This document shows, one piece after another, positions 1-5,114 of a stretch of 5,114 bases of DNA. The position numbers were made by a program, and so were the translations under genes. Every line of letters starts with the position of its first letter. Position 1 is the first letter of the stretch. The stretch covers positions 1 through 5,114 of the forward strand of contig CALMXV010000409.1 in assembly GCA_937871155.1 (NCBI GenBank), read 5' to 3'. This DNA comes from an uncultured Taibaiella sp. (lineage in GTDB: Bacteria; Bacteroidota; Bacteroidia; Chitinophagales; Chitinophagaceae). The notes below the pieces were generated by a model. That model had not been told where the DNA came from. It did no database searches and worked only from the letters and a program-made list of their open reading frames with translations.

Positions 1-1
1 T

Positions 2-1141
2 ATGTTGCCCAATATTAATGGAAATGGGTTTTATAATTTTAGTACAGTTAATGTCAAAAACCTATTTTCAAATGGTACTGTTCAAGAACGAAACGGTGCC
101 ATTTCCAATAACTATGGCGGAGGATTATCCGCAGGGATTCGAATATTTGCAGCCGGTAGAACCTATTTGATTAAGAAACAACTAAACCAACTTCAACAAT
201 ACAGTGAAGAGCAATTAAAACTTCAAGTACAGACAATAGTTGCTCAAGTAACACAAGCCTACGCATTACTTGTATTGCAACGCCAGAAAATAATGGCTAC
301 TGATACCGCATTAGCTTTGGCAAAACTAAGAATGGTACTCTCTCAAGTGCAGTATGAATCTGGGTTATCGGCAAAGGTGAATTATCTTCAATCAAGAGTT
401 GATTATAACTCTCGCCAATCGGATTCTTTACAGCTTATAGCTACTACCCAAGAAATGTTTGCCGATATCAATTATTTAATGGGCGAAGATCCTTATAGGA
501 CGTACCTTGTAGAAGATAGTTTACCACTAAACAGCCATTTACAAGCAACACAAAAAGAACTCTTGTCACAACATAATTTATCTATTAGTTTGGCAAAGCG
601 TAATTGGGAAGTATCCAAACTTAATGCGAGGGCAACAAAAGCAGCATTATTACCTACCTTAGATATCAACACAGCTTATAATTTTAATAGAAATGAAAGC
701 CAAGCAGGTTTTGCCTTATTCAATCAAAGCTTAGGATTTACAAGTGGTGCTACATTATCCTTGCCTATTTTTCAAGGAGGTAATCTTAGAAGAGTTGCAC
801 GTATAGCCTCTTTACAAGCAATGCAAAATGAAATCCTAGTTGAAAAGCAACAAACAGAAATTGCCCGTCAGTATCGTAAAGCTTGGTCGGCGTATGAGAT
901 AAATAAAGCAGCCTATTGGTTGGAAAAGCAAAACATAGAGTTCGCAAAAGAAAACTTAGACATTCAAAAAGCAAGATTCCGAGTAGGAATAGCAACCAAT
1001 ATAGAAACCAGAGAAGCAGAAAATAGCTATGTGGCAGCTCTGGTAAGGCTTTACAATGCTGCTTATAACTTTAAAGTAAGCGAAACCAAAGTGCTAGAAT
1101 TGGAAAATGGATTAGTAGATGAATTGGAAACTAACAAGTAA
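2..1141 (+). CDS. TolC-family outer-membrane efflux protein, 5'-truncated by the window edge
   Basis: This is the last 379 codons of an outer-membrane efflux protein (OEP/TolC family), the channel that joins an inner-membrane pump and a periplasmic adaptor to export drugs, metals or proteins. The family's internal duplication is visible. LPNINGNGFYNF (residues 2-13) followed by GLSAGIRIFAAGR (41-53) matches LPTLDINTAYNFN (218-230 region) followed by SGATLSLPIFQGGN (248-261); each is a beta-barrel segment. Long polar helices rich in Q, E, K and A lie at about 55-160 and 265-365 and would form the periplasmic tunnel. There is no signal peptide and the first helical hairpin is missing, so the methionine at base 2 is almost certainly internal and the gene starts upstream. 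The pump and adaptor genes are probably also upstream. The substrate cannot be deduced. The frame is intact to a TAA stop. Confidence 0.93.
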   Translation: MLPNINGNGFYNFSTVNVKNLFSNGTVQERNGAISNNYGGGLSAGIRIFAAGRTYLIKKQLNQLQQYSEEQLKLQVQTIVAQVTQAYALLVLQRQKIMATDTALALAKLRMVLSQVQYESGLSAKVNYLQSRVDYNSRQSDSLQLIATTQEMFADINYLMGEDPYRTYLVEDSLPLNSHLQATQKELLSQHNLSISLAKRNWEVSKLNARATKAALLPTLDINTAYNFNRNESQAGFALFNQSLGFTSGATLSLPIFQGGNLRRVARIASLQAMQNEILVEKQQTEIARQYRKAWSAYEINKAAYWLEKQNIEFAKENLDIQKARFRVGIATNIETREAENSYVAALVRLYNAAYNFKVSETKVLELENGLVDELETNK

Positions 1142-1144
1142 AAG

Positions 1145-1170
1145 TTTGAAACCACATTCTTAATTTCAAA
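1145..1170 (+). terminator. Weak AT-rich hairpin after the TolC-like gene
   Basis: Three bases after the TAA stop, TTTGAAA (1145-1151) and TTTCAAA (1164-1170) form a perfect 7-bp inverted repeat around a 12-nt loop. The stem holds only one G-C pair and is followed by TTAG rather than a T-run, so it is a poor intrinsic terminator. It may be chance in AT-rich DNA. It is listed because it is the only candidate in the 85-bp gap before the next gene. Confidence 0.2.
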
Positions 1171-1226
1171 TTAGTACTATATTCAATAATATCAATATCA
1201 TTGCATGAATTTAATTTCTATGTAAA

Positions 1227-1718
1227 ATGAACAAGATAAAAATTGAGTTTAAGTGGGCATTGATATTTTCAGTAATAGCCCTTTTATGGATGGTTCTTGA
1301 AAAGCTTAGTGGTCTTCATGATAAGTATATCGATTATCATTTGTACTTGACCAACCTATTTGCTATCCCAGCTGTTATCGCCATGGTTATGGCTTTAAAG
1401 GATAAAAAGAAAAATTTTTATGGTGGCGAAATGACCTATTTGCAAGGCTTAATCTCAGGTATAATTTTATCATTGTTGATAGCTTTATTCAGTCCTTTAA
1501 CCCAATGGATAACGTCTTATGTAATAACTCCGGAATATTTTCCGAATGTGATAAAACGCTCTGTTGAATTAGGGTTTTTTAAAACCACTGAAGAGGCAAC
1601 AGCACAATTTAATTATCTTAATTATGCTAGGCAAGGAGCTATCGGTGCTTTTATAATGGGGGTTTTGACCACAGCTATTGCTATGATATTTATTAGAAGT
1701 AAAAAAGTAGTAGCATAG
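1227..1718 (+). CDS. DUF4199 family four-helix membrane protein
   Basis: A 163-residue integral membrane protein that I recognise as DUF4199, a family largely confined to Bacteroidota and without an assigned function. Four hydrophobic segments are visible at about residues 10-27, 40-58, 75-97 and 136-156. The charged turn KDKKKNFYGGEMTYLQG (about 58-74) between segments two and three is characteristic: a short K/N-rich loop, then a G-[GE]-x-[MI]-[ST]-[FY] stretch. The loop from about 98 to 135 (TPEYFPN to NYARQ) links segments three and four. The length is usual for the family and the tail SKKVVA is basic, suggesting a cytoplasmic C-terminus. The ATG at 1227 directly precedes MNKIKIEFKWA, a good start for a first helix; no clear ribosome site is present, as is normal in this phylum. 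The 85-bp gap from the TolC-like gene leaves co-transcription open. Confidence 0.85.
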   Translation: MNKIKIEFKWALIFSVIALLWMVLEKLSGLHDKYIDYHLYLTNLFAIPAVIAMVMALKDKKKNFYGGEMTYLQGLISGIILSLLIALFSPLTQWITSYVITPEYFPNVIKRSVELGFFKTTEEATAQFNYLNYARQGAIGAFIMGVLTTAIAMIFIRSKKVVA

Positions 1719-1719
1719 T

Positions 1720-1782
1720 ATGAAAACGTTGTTTATTTCAACTTTGATGTTTGTGCTAAACCATCATCTCTGCTCGGTGTAG
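1720..1782 (+). pseudogene. Stump of a secreted or lipoprotein gene (signal-peptide start only)
   Basis: An ATG lies one base after the DUF4199 stop and opens a 20-codon frame beginning MKTLFISTLMFVL. This has a lysine followed by a hydrophobic run, the look of a signal peptide. After about codon 13 the frame becomes NHHLCSV and meets TAG at 1780-1782. The one-base spacing to the preceding gene is typical of translationally coupled operon members. I infer that a third operon gene once began here and lost its body when the sequence from about 1757-1769 onward was inserted or substituted. The alternative is that this is a chance short frame. The original product cannot be named from so few residues. 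Confidence 0.4.
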
Positions 1783-1905
1783 TCAGAGGCAACGCCTAGC
1801 GTGGCTATTAATGATTTGCTGATTCTATTTTAGGTTTTAGTTGCATATATTTAGGAGTTAGCACTCACCCTAAAAGACCGACACGACCGACAACAAACGA
1901 GCAGA
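1769..1905. repeat. 137-nt inverted-repeat-bounded structured element
   Basis: TCTGCTCG at 1769-1776 is exactly complementary to CGAGCAGA at 1898-1905. Inside, GTGT (1777-1780) and GTC (1782-1784) can pair with ACAC (1881-1884) and GAC (1876-1878). Two small tandem hairpins follow: AGGC-aac-GCCT (1787-1797) and TAGC-gtg-GCTA (1797-1807, sharing a base). Near the right end TTTAG-GAGT-tagc-ACTC-acc-CTAAA (1850-1874) forms a nine-pair stem with a 3-nt bulge. GACCGACA occurs twice (1876-1883 and 1885-1892). The nested pairing suggests a folded single strand, such as a mobile repeat or RNA, but the individual stems are short. I cannot name the family. Confidence 0.35.
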
Positions 1906-2013
1906 AAAATGACAGACAAAATGCCAACCCTTCTCAAAATTAAAAGAACTGCAAGCCGTCACACAAGCCAACGCTTTTGCAGCACATTTAATTTTGCCCA
2001 ACCGCACCCAAGC

Positions 2014-2045
2014 CCATCGTTCTACTGAGCTTGTCGAATGTACAC
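2014..2045. repeat. Fragment resembling a dispersed TGAGCTTGTCGAA repeat
   Basis: The stretch from CCATCGTTCTACTGAG to CTTGTCGAATGTACA contains an imperfect hairpin, TTCTAC / GTCGAA around TGAGCTT (2020-2038). On the opposite strand it reads TTCGACAAGCTCAGTAGAA. From memory, this TTCGACAAGCTCAG core is a high-copy intergenic repeat in many bacterial genomes, including Bacteroidota, where it is often mis-annotated as small proteins containing a peptide like STELVE. This identification rests on recall, not on a second copy in the window. Confidence 0.4.
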
Positions 2046-2082
2046 CACCCTAACAGCGGACAAAGGACATTTTGAAGGTAGC

Positions 2083-2117
2083 TTTTGACAGTAACGGAAT
2101 TTTAAAAACTAACTTTA
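2083..2117 (+). promoter_or_regulatory. Candidate promoter for the hsdM operon
   Basis: TTTTG at 2083-2087 could serve as the -33 element of Bacteroidota sigma factor promoters. TAACTTTA at 2110-2117 matches the -7 consensus TAnnTTTG at all but the last base. The 22-nt separation is slightly long but usable. Transcription would begin near 2122-2125, leaving an A-rich leader of about 20 nt before the hsdM ATG. TTGACA (2085-2090) also matches the classical -35 box, but no good -10 box lies at 16-18 bp. This is a consensus match only. Confidence 0.35.
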
Positions 2118-2144
2118 CGACCTAAATAAATAAAGACAATCTCA

Positions 2145-3743
2145 ATGAGTGAAGAATATAAAAGAATACTAGAAGCCCAACTTTGGAACATTGCCAATAC
2201 GCTACGTGGCAAAATGAATGCAGACGAATTTCGTGACTACATTTTAGGGTTCATTTTCTATAAATACCTGAGCGAAAAAATGAACATTTTCGCTGACGAA
2301 ATTTTGAAGCAAGACGGCATTCAATTCAAAGACATAACACCAAAGACCGAAAACGGAAAAGAATTTATTGAAGCAATAAAGGAAGAAGCATTGGAGAAAT
2401 TAGGTTACTTTTTAAAACCCGAAGAACTCTTTACAGAAGTTGCTAAAAGAGGAATGGGAGATAATGAGGATAATCTTGAGCAGTTTGACGAATGCAAAAC
2501 CAATTTCATATTAGAGGACTTACAAAAAATCCTTATCAATATCCAGTTGAGTACAATGGGTACTGAAAGCGAAGAAGATTACGAAAATCTCTTTGAAGAT
2601 ATGGATTTGAACAGTTCTAAATTGGGCAAAACTCCCGAAGCGAGAAATGCAATCATTGCAAAGGTGCTGACACACCTTGACAAAATTGATTTCAAATTAT
2701 CCGACATTAACCAAGTTGATGTTTTAGGTGATGCTTACGAATACCTGATTGGTCAATTTGCCAGCGGAGCAGGAAAAAAAGCAGGTGAATTTTATACACC
2801 GCAACAGGTTTCTTCCATTCTTGCAAAACTTGTAACAACAGGTAAACAAAAACTAAAATCGGTTTACGACCCAACTTGTGGTTCGGGTTCTTTGTTGCTT
2901 CGTGTGGCAAGAGAAGTAGAAGATGTAAGTAATTTTTACGGACAAGAAATGAACCGTACTACGTACAACCTTGCCCGAATGAATATGATTTTGCACGGTG
3001 TACATTACCGACAATTTGATATTAAGCAAGACGACACCCTCGAACACCCACAACATATTGACAAACAATTTGAAGCCATTGTAGCCAATCCGCCTTTTTC
3101 GGCTCAGTGGAGTGCAAACCCTTTGTTTACAAGTGACGACCGTTTTAGCCAATACGGACGATTAGCGCCAAGTAGCAAAGCCGACTTTGCTTTTGTGCAA
3201 CATATGATTTACCATTTGGCAGACAATGGCACTATGGCAATAGTACTGCCTCACGGTGCTTTGTTTCGTGGCAGTGCAGAGCAACACATTCGTAAATATT
3301 TAATTGAAAACAAAAACTTTTTAGATGCCGTGATTGGTTTACCAGCCAATATATTTTACGGTACGAGTATTCCAACTTGTATTTTGGTTTTCAAAAAGTG
3401 TAGAGAAAATCCTGATGATATTTTATTTATTGATGCCAGTCAAAACTTTGAAAAAGTAAAAACCCAAAATGTATTGCGTAAGCAAGACATTGATTTGATT
3501 GTTGAAACGTACCGCAACAGAACCGAAACAACCAAATACAGCAAGAAAGCAACCTTAGAAGAAATTGCTAAAAATGATTACAACCTAAACATACCACGCT
3601 ATGTAGATACGTTTGAAGCAGAGGAAAATATAGACATTGAAGCGATTGCCCAAGAAATAAAAGCATTGGACGAAACTATTGCAACCACAGACAAAACCAT
3701 TGCACAATTTTGTGCTGAGTTGGGAATAAGTACTCCTTTTTAA
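2145..3743 (+). CDS. hsdM: Type I restriction-modification system DNA methyltransferase subunit HsdM
   Basis: This 532-residue protein is the modification subunit of a type I restriction system. It transfers a methyl group from S-adenosylmethionine to N6 of adenine in a bipartite target chosen by HsdS, as an M2S complex that also joins HsdR for cleavage. The N-terminal HsdM domain (LWNIANTLRGKM..FRDYILGFIFYKYLSEK, about 13-45) is followed by the catalytic N6-methylase domain. Key motifs are EFYTP (215-219), AdoMet motif I DPTCGSG (242-248), FYGQEMNRTTYNLARMNM (264-281) and motif IV NPPF (315-318). The C-terminal helices (about 495-528) are where HsdS is usually contacted. The length and motif wording (GDAYEYLI, SKADFAF) resemble the EcoR124I type IC branch as I remember it. 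The gene is intact; the ATG at 2145 gives MSEEYKRILEAQLW, a normal start. fic and hsdS follow on the same strand. Confidence 0.97.
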   Translation: MSEEYKRILEAQLWNIANTLRGKMNADEFRDYILGFIFYKYLSEKMNIFADEILKQDGIQFKDITPKTENGKEFIEAIKEEALEKLGYFLKPEELFTEVAKRGMGDNEDNLEQFDECKTNFILEDLQKILINIQLSTMGTESEEDYENLFEDMDLNSSKLGKTPEARNAIIAKVLTHLDKIDFKLSDINQVDVLGDAYEYLIGQFASGAGKKAGEFYTPQQVSSILAKLVTTGKQKLKSVYDPTCGSGSLLLRVAREVEDVSNFYGQEMNRTTYNLARMNMILHGVHYRQFDIKQDDTLEHPQHIDKQFEAIVANPPFSAQWSANPLFTSDDRFSQYGRLAPSSKADFAFVQHMIYHLADNGTMAIVLPHGALFRGSAEQHIRKYLIENKNFLDAVIGLPANIFYGTSIPTCILVFKKCRENPDDILFIDASQNFEKVKTQNVLRKQDIDLIVETYRNRTETTKYSKKATLEEIAKNDYNLNIPRYVDTFEAEENIDIEAIAQEIKALDETIATTDKTIAQFCAELGISTPF

Positions 3744-3751
3744 AACATACG

Positions 3752-3789
3752 ACAAAGTGCAAGTATAATATTTTATATTTGCACTTTGT
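3752..3789 (+). promoter_or_regulatory. 17-bp hairpin between hsdM and fic (operator, attenuator or terminator)
   Basis: Eight bases after the hsdM stop, 3752-3768 pairs with 3773-3789: 16 Watson-Crick pairs plus one G-T, with a 4-nt TATT loop. The outer 11 pairs (ACAAAGTGCAA / TTGCACTTTGT) are perfect. No T-run follows, so it is not a textbook intrinsic terminator, though the stem could slow transcription or protect the hsdM message from 3' decay. The symmetric arms would also suit a dimeric DNA-binding protein. Its right arm overlaps a perfect TAnnTTTG box, so an operator role is attractive. Confidence 0.6.
3774..3781 (+). promoter_or_regulatory. Candidate -7 box of an internal fic-hsdS promoter
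   Basis: TATATTTG is an exact match to the Bacteroidota -7 consensus TAnnTTTG and sits within the shared arm of the two inverted repeats. A start near 3786-3789 would give a leader of about 40 nt before the fic ATG at 3827. No TTTG or TTG is present at the expected -33 position (about 3748-3755), so the promoter would be weak or activator-dependent. A chance match in AT-rich DNA is possible. Confidence 0.3.
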
Positions 3790-3805
3790 GTGTAAAGCGC
3801 AAATA
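3776..3805 (+). promoter_or_regulatory. Alternative overlapping inverted repeat upstream of fic
   Basis: The right arm of the preceding hairpin can instead pair with a third arm downstream. Bases 3776-3787 (TATTTGCACTTT) pair with 3794-3805 (AAAGCGCAAATA) over 12 positions with a single A-C mismatch and a GTGTGT loop. The third arm is a 10-of-12 direct copy of the first (AAAGTGCAAGTA at 3754-3765), 40 bp apart. The two palindromes therefore share one arm and are mutually exclusive as RNA hairpins. On DNA they give two operator-like centres 20 bp apart. The fic ATG lies 21 bp further on. Confidence 0.55.
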
Positions 3806-3826
3806 GCAAAAAACTTAATTGTACAA

Positions 3827-4993
3827 ATGCAAATAAGAGACAGTAAAGATTTTAAAGCTGGTAAATGGATTCAAAGGATTGAATACAAGAGCTTTACACC
3901 TGAAATGATTCATCTACAATGGATTATTTCAAATGAAAAATTGCAGATATTGTTAAGTGAAGCTGACAGAATGATTGGTAAACTTGATGCTTTCTCTACA
4001 CTGATACCAAATGTCGATTTTTTTATAAAAATGCACATTACCAAAGAAGCTACAGTATCAAGTAAAATAGAAGGAACACAAACCAGTTTTAAAGAAGCAC
4101 TCATTAGACAAGAAGACATAGATCCTGAAAAAAGAGATGACTGGCAAGAAGTAAATAACTATATAAGGGCAGTAAATCAGGCAATAGAGCAATTAAGCGA
4201 TTTACCGATTTCAAATAGATTGATAAAACAAACGCACCATACTTTATTATCTGGGGCTAGAGGCAAAGAAAAACTACCAGGCGAATACCGAAACAGTCAA
4301 AACTGGATAGGGAGTAGTCTTAAAAATGCTGTTTTTGTACCGCCCACCCATGAAGAATTGCCAGCATTGATGCAAGATTTAGAGCTATTTATCAATACAG
4401 AATTAATAAGTAGTGAAATAAAGGTGCCTCACCTTATAAAGATAGCCATCATTCATTATCAATTTGAAACTATACATCCATTTTTGGACGGAAACGGAAG
4501 AATAGGCAGGTTGCTGATAACACTATACCTATTAGATAAAAAACTACTAAAATACCCAACCCTGTATCTTTCTTATTTTTTTGAAAAAAACCGAAGAAAT
4601 TATTACGAGAAACTCACAGAAGTAAGAGAAAAAAACAATTTGAATCAATGGATACAATTTTTCTTAGAAGGTGTTATTGAAACAGCACAAAACAGTATAG
4701 AAACCTTTGAAAAAATAATACTACTAAGAACCCACATCGAGCGAGACCAACTACCAACATTGGGCAAAAAACAAAAGGATGCCCTCTATCTTATAATACA
4801 GTTGTATAAAGACCCTATTATGTCGGGAACCGAAATGGCTCATACCATGCAAGTACATGCAAGCACAGCCAATCGTATGATAAAAGATTTAGAAAAACTA
4901 GGCATATTAACCGAACTAACAGGATACAAACGAAATAAAATTTATGTATTTGACCATTATGTAAAACTGTTTATTAACAATGAAAATGAATAA
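3827..4993 (+). CDS. Class II Fic-domain protein (probable AMP-transferase) with C-terminal winged helix
   Basis: Fic enzymes usually transfer AMP from ATP to a hydroxyl side chain of a target protein. This 388-residue copy has a Fic_N region (about 35-95) carrying the inhibitory motif S78-SKI-E82-G83, which matches [S/T]xxxE[G/N] of class II Fic proteins; the glutamate blocks ATP gamma-phosphate binding. The Fic core follows, with the target-docking flap PGEYRNSQNWIG (151-162), AVFVPP (168-173) and the full active site HPFLDGNGRIGR (217-228), including catalytic His217. Residues about 312-380 form a winged-helix domain (GTEMAHTMQVHASTANRMIK, then EKLGIL). The architecture and size resemble Shewanella SoFic. 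A longer frame could begin at TTG 3779, but that codon lies inside a hairpin arm. ATG 3827 gives MQIRDSKDFKAGKWIQ, closer to family starts. The gene sits between hsdM and hsdS, and sampled lines look more AT-rich than hsdM. All key residues are present; the target is unknown. Confidence 0.93.
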   Translation: MQIRDSKDFKAGKWIQRIEYKSFTPEMIHLQWIISNEKLQILLSEADRMIGKLDAFSTLIPNVDFFIKMHITKEATVSSKIEGTQTSFKEALIRQEDIDPEKRDDWQEVNNYIRAVNQAIEQLSDLPISNRLIKQTHHTLLSGARGKEKLPGEYRNSQNWIGSSLKNAVFVPPTHEELPALMQDLELFINTELISSEIKVPHLIKIAIIHYQFETIHPFLDGNGRIGRLLITLYLLDKKLLKYPTLYLSYFFEKNRRNYYEKLTEVREKNNLNQWIQFFLEGVIETAQNSIETFEKIILLRTHIERDQLPTLGKKQKDALYLIIQLYKDPIMSGTEMAHTMQVHASTANRMIKDLEKLGILTELTGYKRNKIYVFDHYVKLFINNENE

Positions 4994-4999
4994 GGTGTA

Positions 5000-5114
5000 A
5001 TGAGCAAGCAAATGAACACACCACAATTGCGGTTCCCTGAATTTCAAGGTGATTGGGAGAAGAAGAAGTTGGGGGAGGTGTCGGTAAAAATTAATAGTGG
5101 CAAAACGCCATTAG
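5000..5114 (+). CDS. hsdS: Type I restriction-modification specificity subunit HsdS, N-terminus only
   Basis: The window ends 38 codons into this gene. MSKQMNTPQLRFPEF, then GDWEKKKLGEV and INSGKTPL, is the typical opening of HsdS: the PxLRFPEFxGxWExKxLGEV stretch precedes the first target-recognition domain and its SGKTP turn. HsdS reads both halves of the bipartite DNA target and tethers two HsdM copies. The start at 5000 is 6 nt after the fic stop (4991-4993), with AAGGTG (4992-4997) just upstream, though very close to the ATG. ATG 5012 (MNTPQLRF) is an alternative start. The short gap implies co-transcription and possible translational coupling with fic. The recognition sequence cannot be deduced from the part seen. 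Confidence 0.9.
   Translation, partial: MSKQMNTPQLRFPEFQGDWEKKKLGEVSVKINSGKTPL

Larger units (their letters stand above)
1719..2144. other. Gene-free junction region between DUF4199 and the restriction-modification locus
   Basis: These 426 bp contain no convincing complete gene on either strand. From left to right they hold the signal-peptide stump, a cluster of small inverted repeats (1769-1905), a GC-richer stretch (line 1981-2040 is about 48% G+C against roughly 30-38% in sampled lines of the flanking genes), a TGAGCTTGTCGAA-type repeat piece, and a candidate promoter just before hsdM. The longest forward frame starting with ATG (1909-2028, 39 codons, rich in R, H, S and P) shows no domain and ends within the repeat-like sequence. 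Overall this looks like a recombination junction assembled from non-coding repeat fragments. Confidence 0.6.

Noticed and set aside
786..995. Reverse-strand frame of 69 codons inside the TolC-like gene
   Set aside because: It is a shadow of the forward gene, with low-complexity L/F-rich content and no independent signals. The other reverse-strand frames inside hsdM and fic are rejected for the same reason.
1196..1203. TATCATTG as a -7 promoter box for the DUF4199 gene
   Set aside because: It matches seven of eight consensus positions, but no TTG or TTTG lies at the right distance upstream and AT-rich DNA gives such matches often.
1855..1905. Integron attC-like site (GTTAGC near an imperfect palindrome)
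   Set aside because: GTTAGCA does not satisfy the attC core GTTRRRY, no matching RYYYAAC partner is seen, and there is no cassette array or integrase in the window.
1909..2028. A 39-codon frame starting MTDKMPTLLKIKR, in the junction region
   Set aside because: Its composition (R, H, S, P, C rich) matches no protein family I know. It ends in the repeat-like hairpin, and the same DNA is also open in another frame (to 2055) that lacks a start codon. Both fit spurious reading through non-coding repeat DNA.
2145..3743. Possible phase-variable or frameshifted hsdM
   Set aside because: The frame is open over the full family length with all motifs in place, and there is no long homopolymer or short tandem repeat that would suggest slippage.
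3752..3789. Standard Rho-independent terminator of hsdM
   Set aside because: The stem is strong but lacks a following T-run, the middle arm has an alternative partner, and hsdS downstream must be expressed with hsdM. A pure terminator role is less likely than a regulatory one.
3827..4993. Fic as the toxin half of a toxin-antitoxin pair
   Set aside because: The inhibitory SxxxEG helix is part of the same protein (class II), and there is no small separate antitoxin gene next to it, so a two-gene class I Fic module is not supported.

Overview
The window reads as chromosomal DNA of a Bacteroidota bacterium (Flavobacteriia/Sphingobacteriia/Cytophagia-like). The base composition is AT-rich. Two genes are typical of the phylum: a TolC-like outer-membrane efflux protein and a four-helix DUF4199 membrane protein. 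Starts lack strong Shine-Dalgarno sequences, and there are matches to the Bacteroidota promoter box TAnnTTTG. The genus cannot be fixed from the sequence alone.

Left part (1-1782): the 3' portion of a TolC-family gene is followed after 85 bp by a complete DUF4199 gene. One base after the DUF4199 stop, a new reading frame starts like a signal peptide (MKTLFISTLMFVL) but stops after 20 codons. It looks like the stump of a third gene whose body has been lost.

Middle (about 1760-2144): a gene-free stretch that is locally more GC-rich than the genes around it. It contains several inverted repeats, including an 8-bp pair enclosing 137 nt (1769-1905). It also contains a short piece with a TGAGCTTGTCGAA core that resembles repeats I associate with Bacteroidota intergenic DNA. 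I read this as a junction between the old chromosomal neighbourhood and an acquired defence locus. A plausible promoter for the locus lies just before hsdM.

Right part (2145-5114): a type I restriction-modification locus in the order hsdM, fic, hsdS (the last cut by the window edge). HsdM is intact, with the AdoMet motif DPTCGSG and the N6-adenine methylase motif NPPF. Between the M and S genes sits an intact class II Fic protein: an N-terminal inhibitory SxxxEG motif, a canonical HPFLDGNGRIGR active site and a C-terminal winged-helix domain. hsdS follows the fic stop by 6 nt, so fic and hsdS are probably translated from one message; hsdR is expected outside the window.

The most interesting non-coding feature is the 83-bp hsdM-fic gap. 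It holds three related arms that can form two mutually exclusive hairpins, and a perfect TAnnTTTG box lies inside the shared arm. This could be an operator or attenuator setting Fic and HsdS levels relative to HsdM, possibly bound by the Fic winged helix itself. That regulatory role is inference; the repeats are directly visible.
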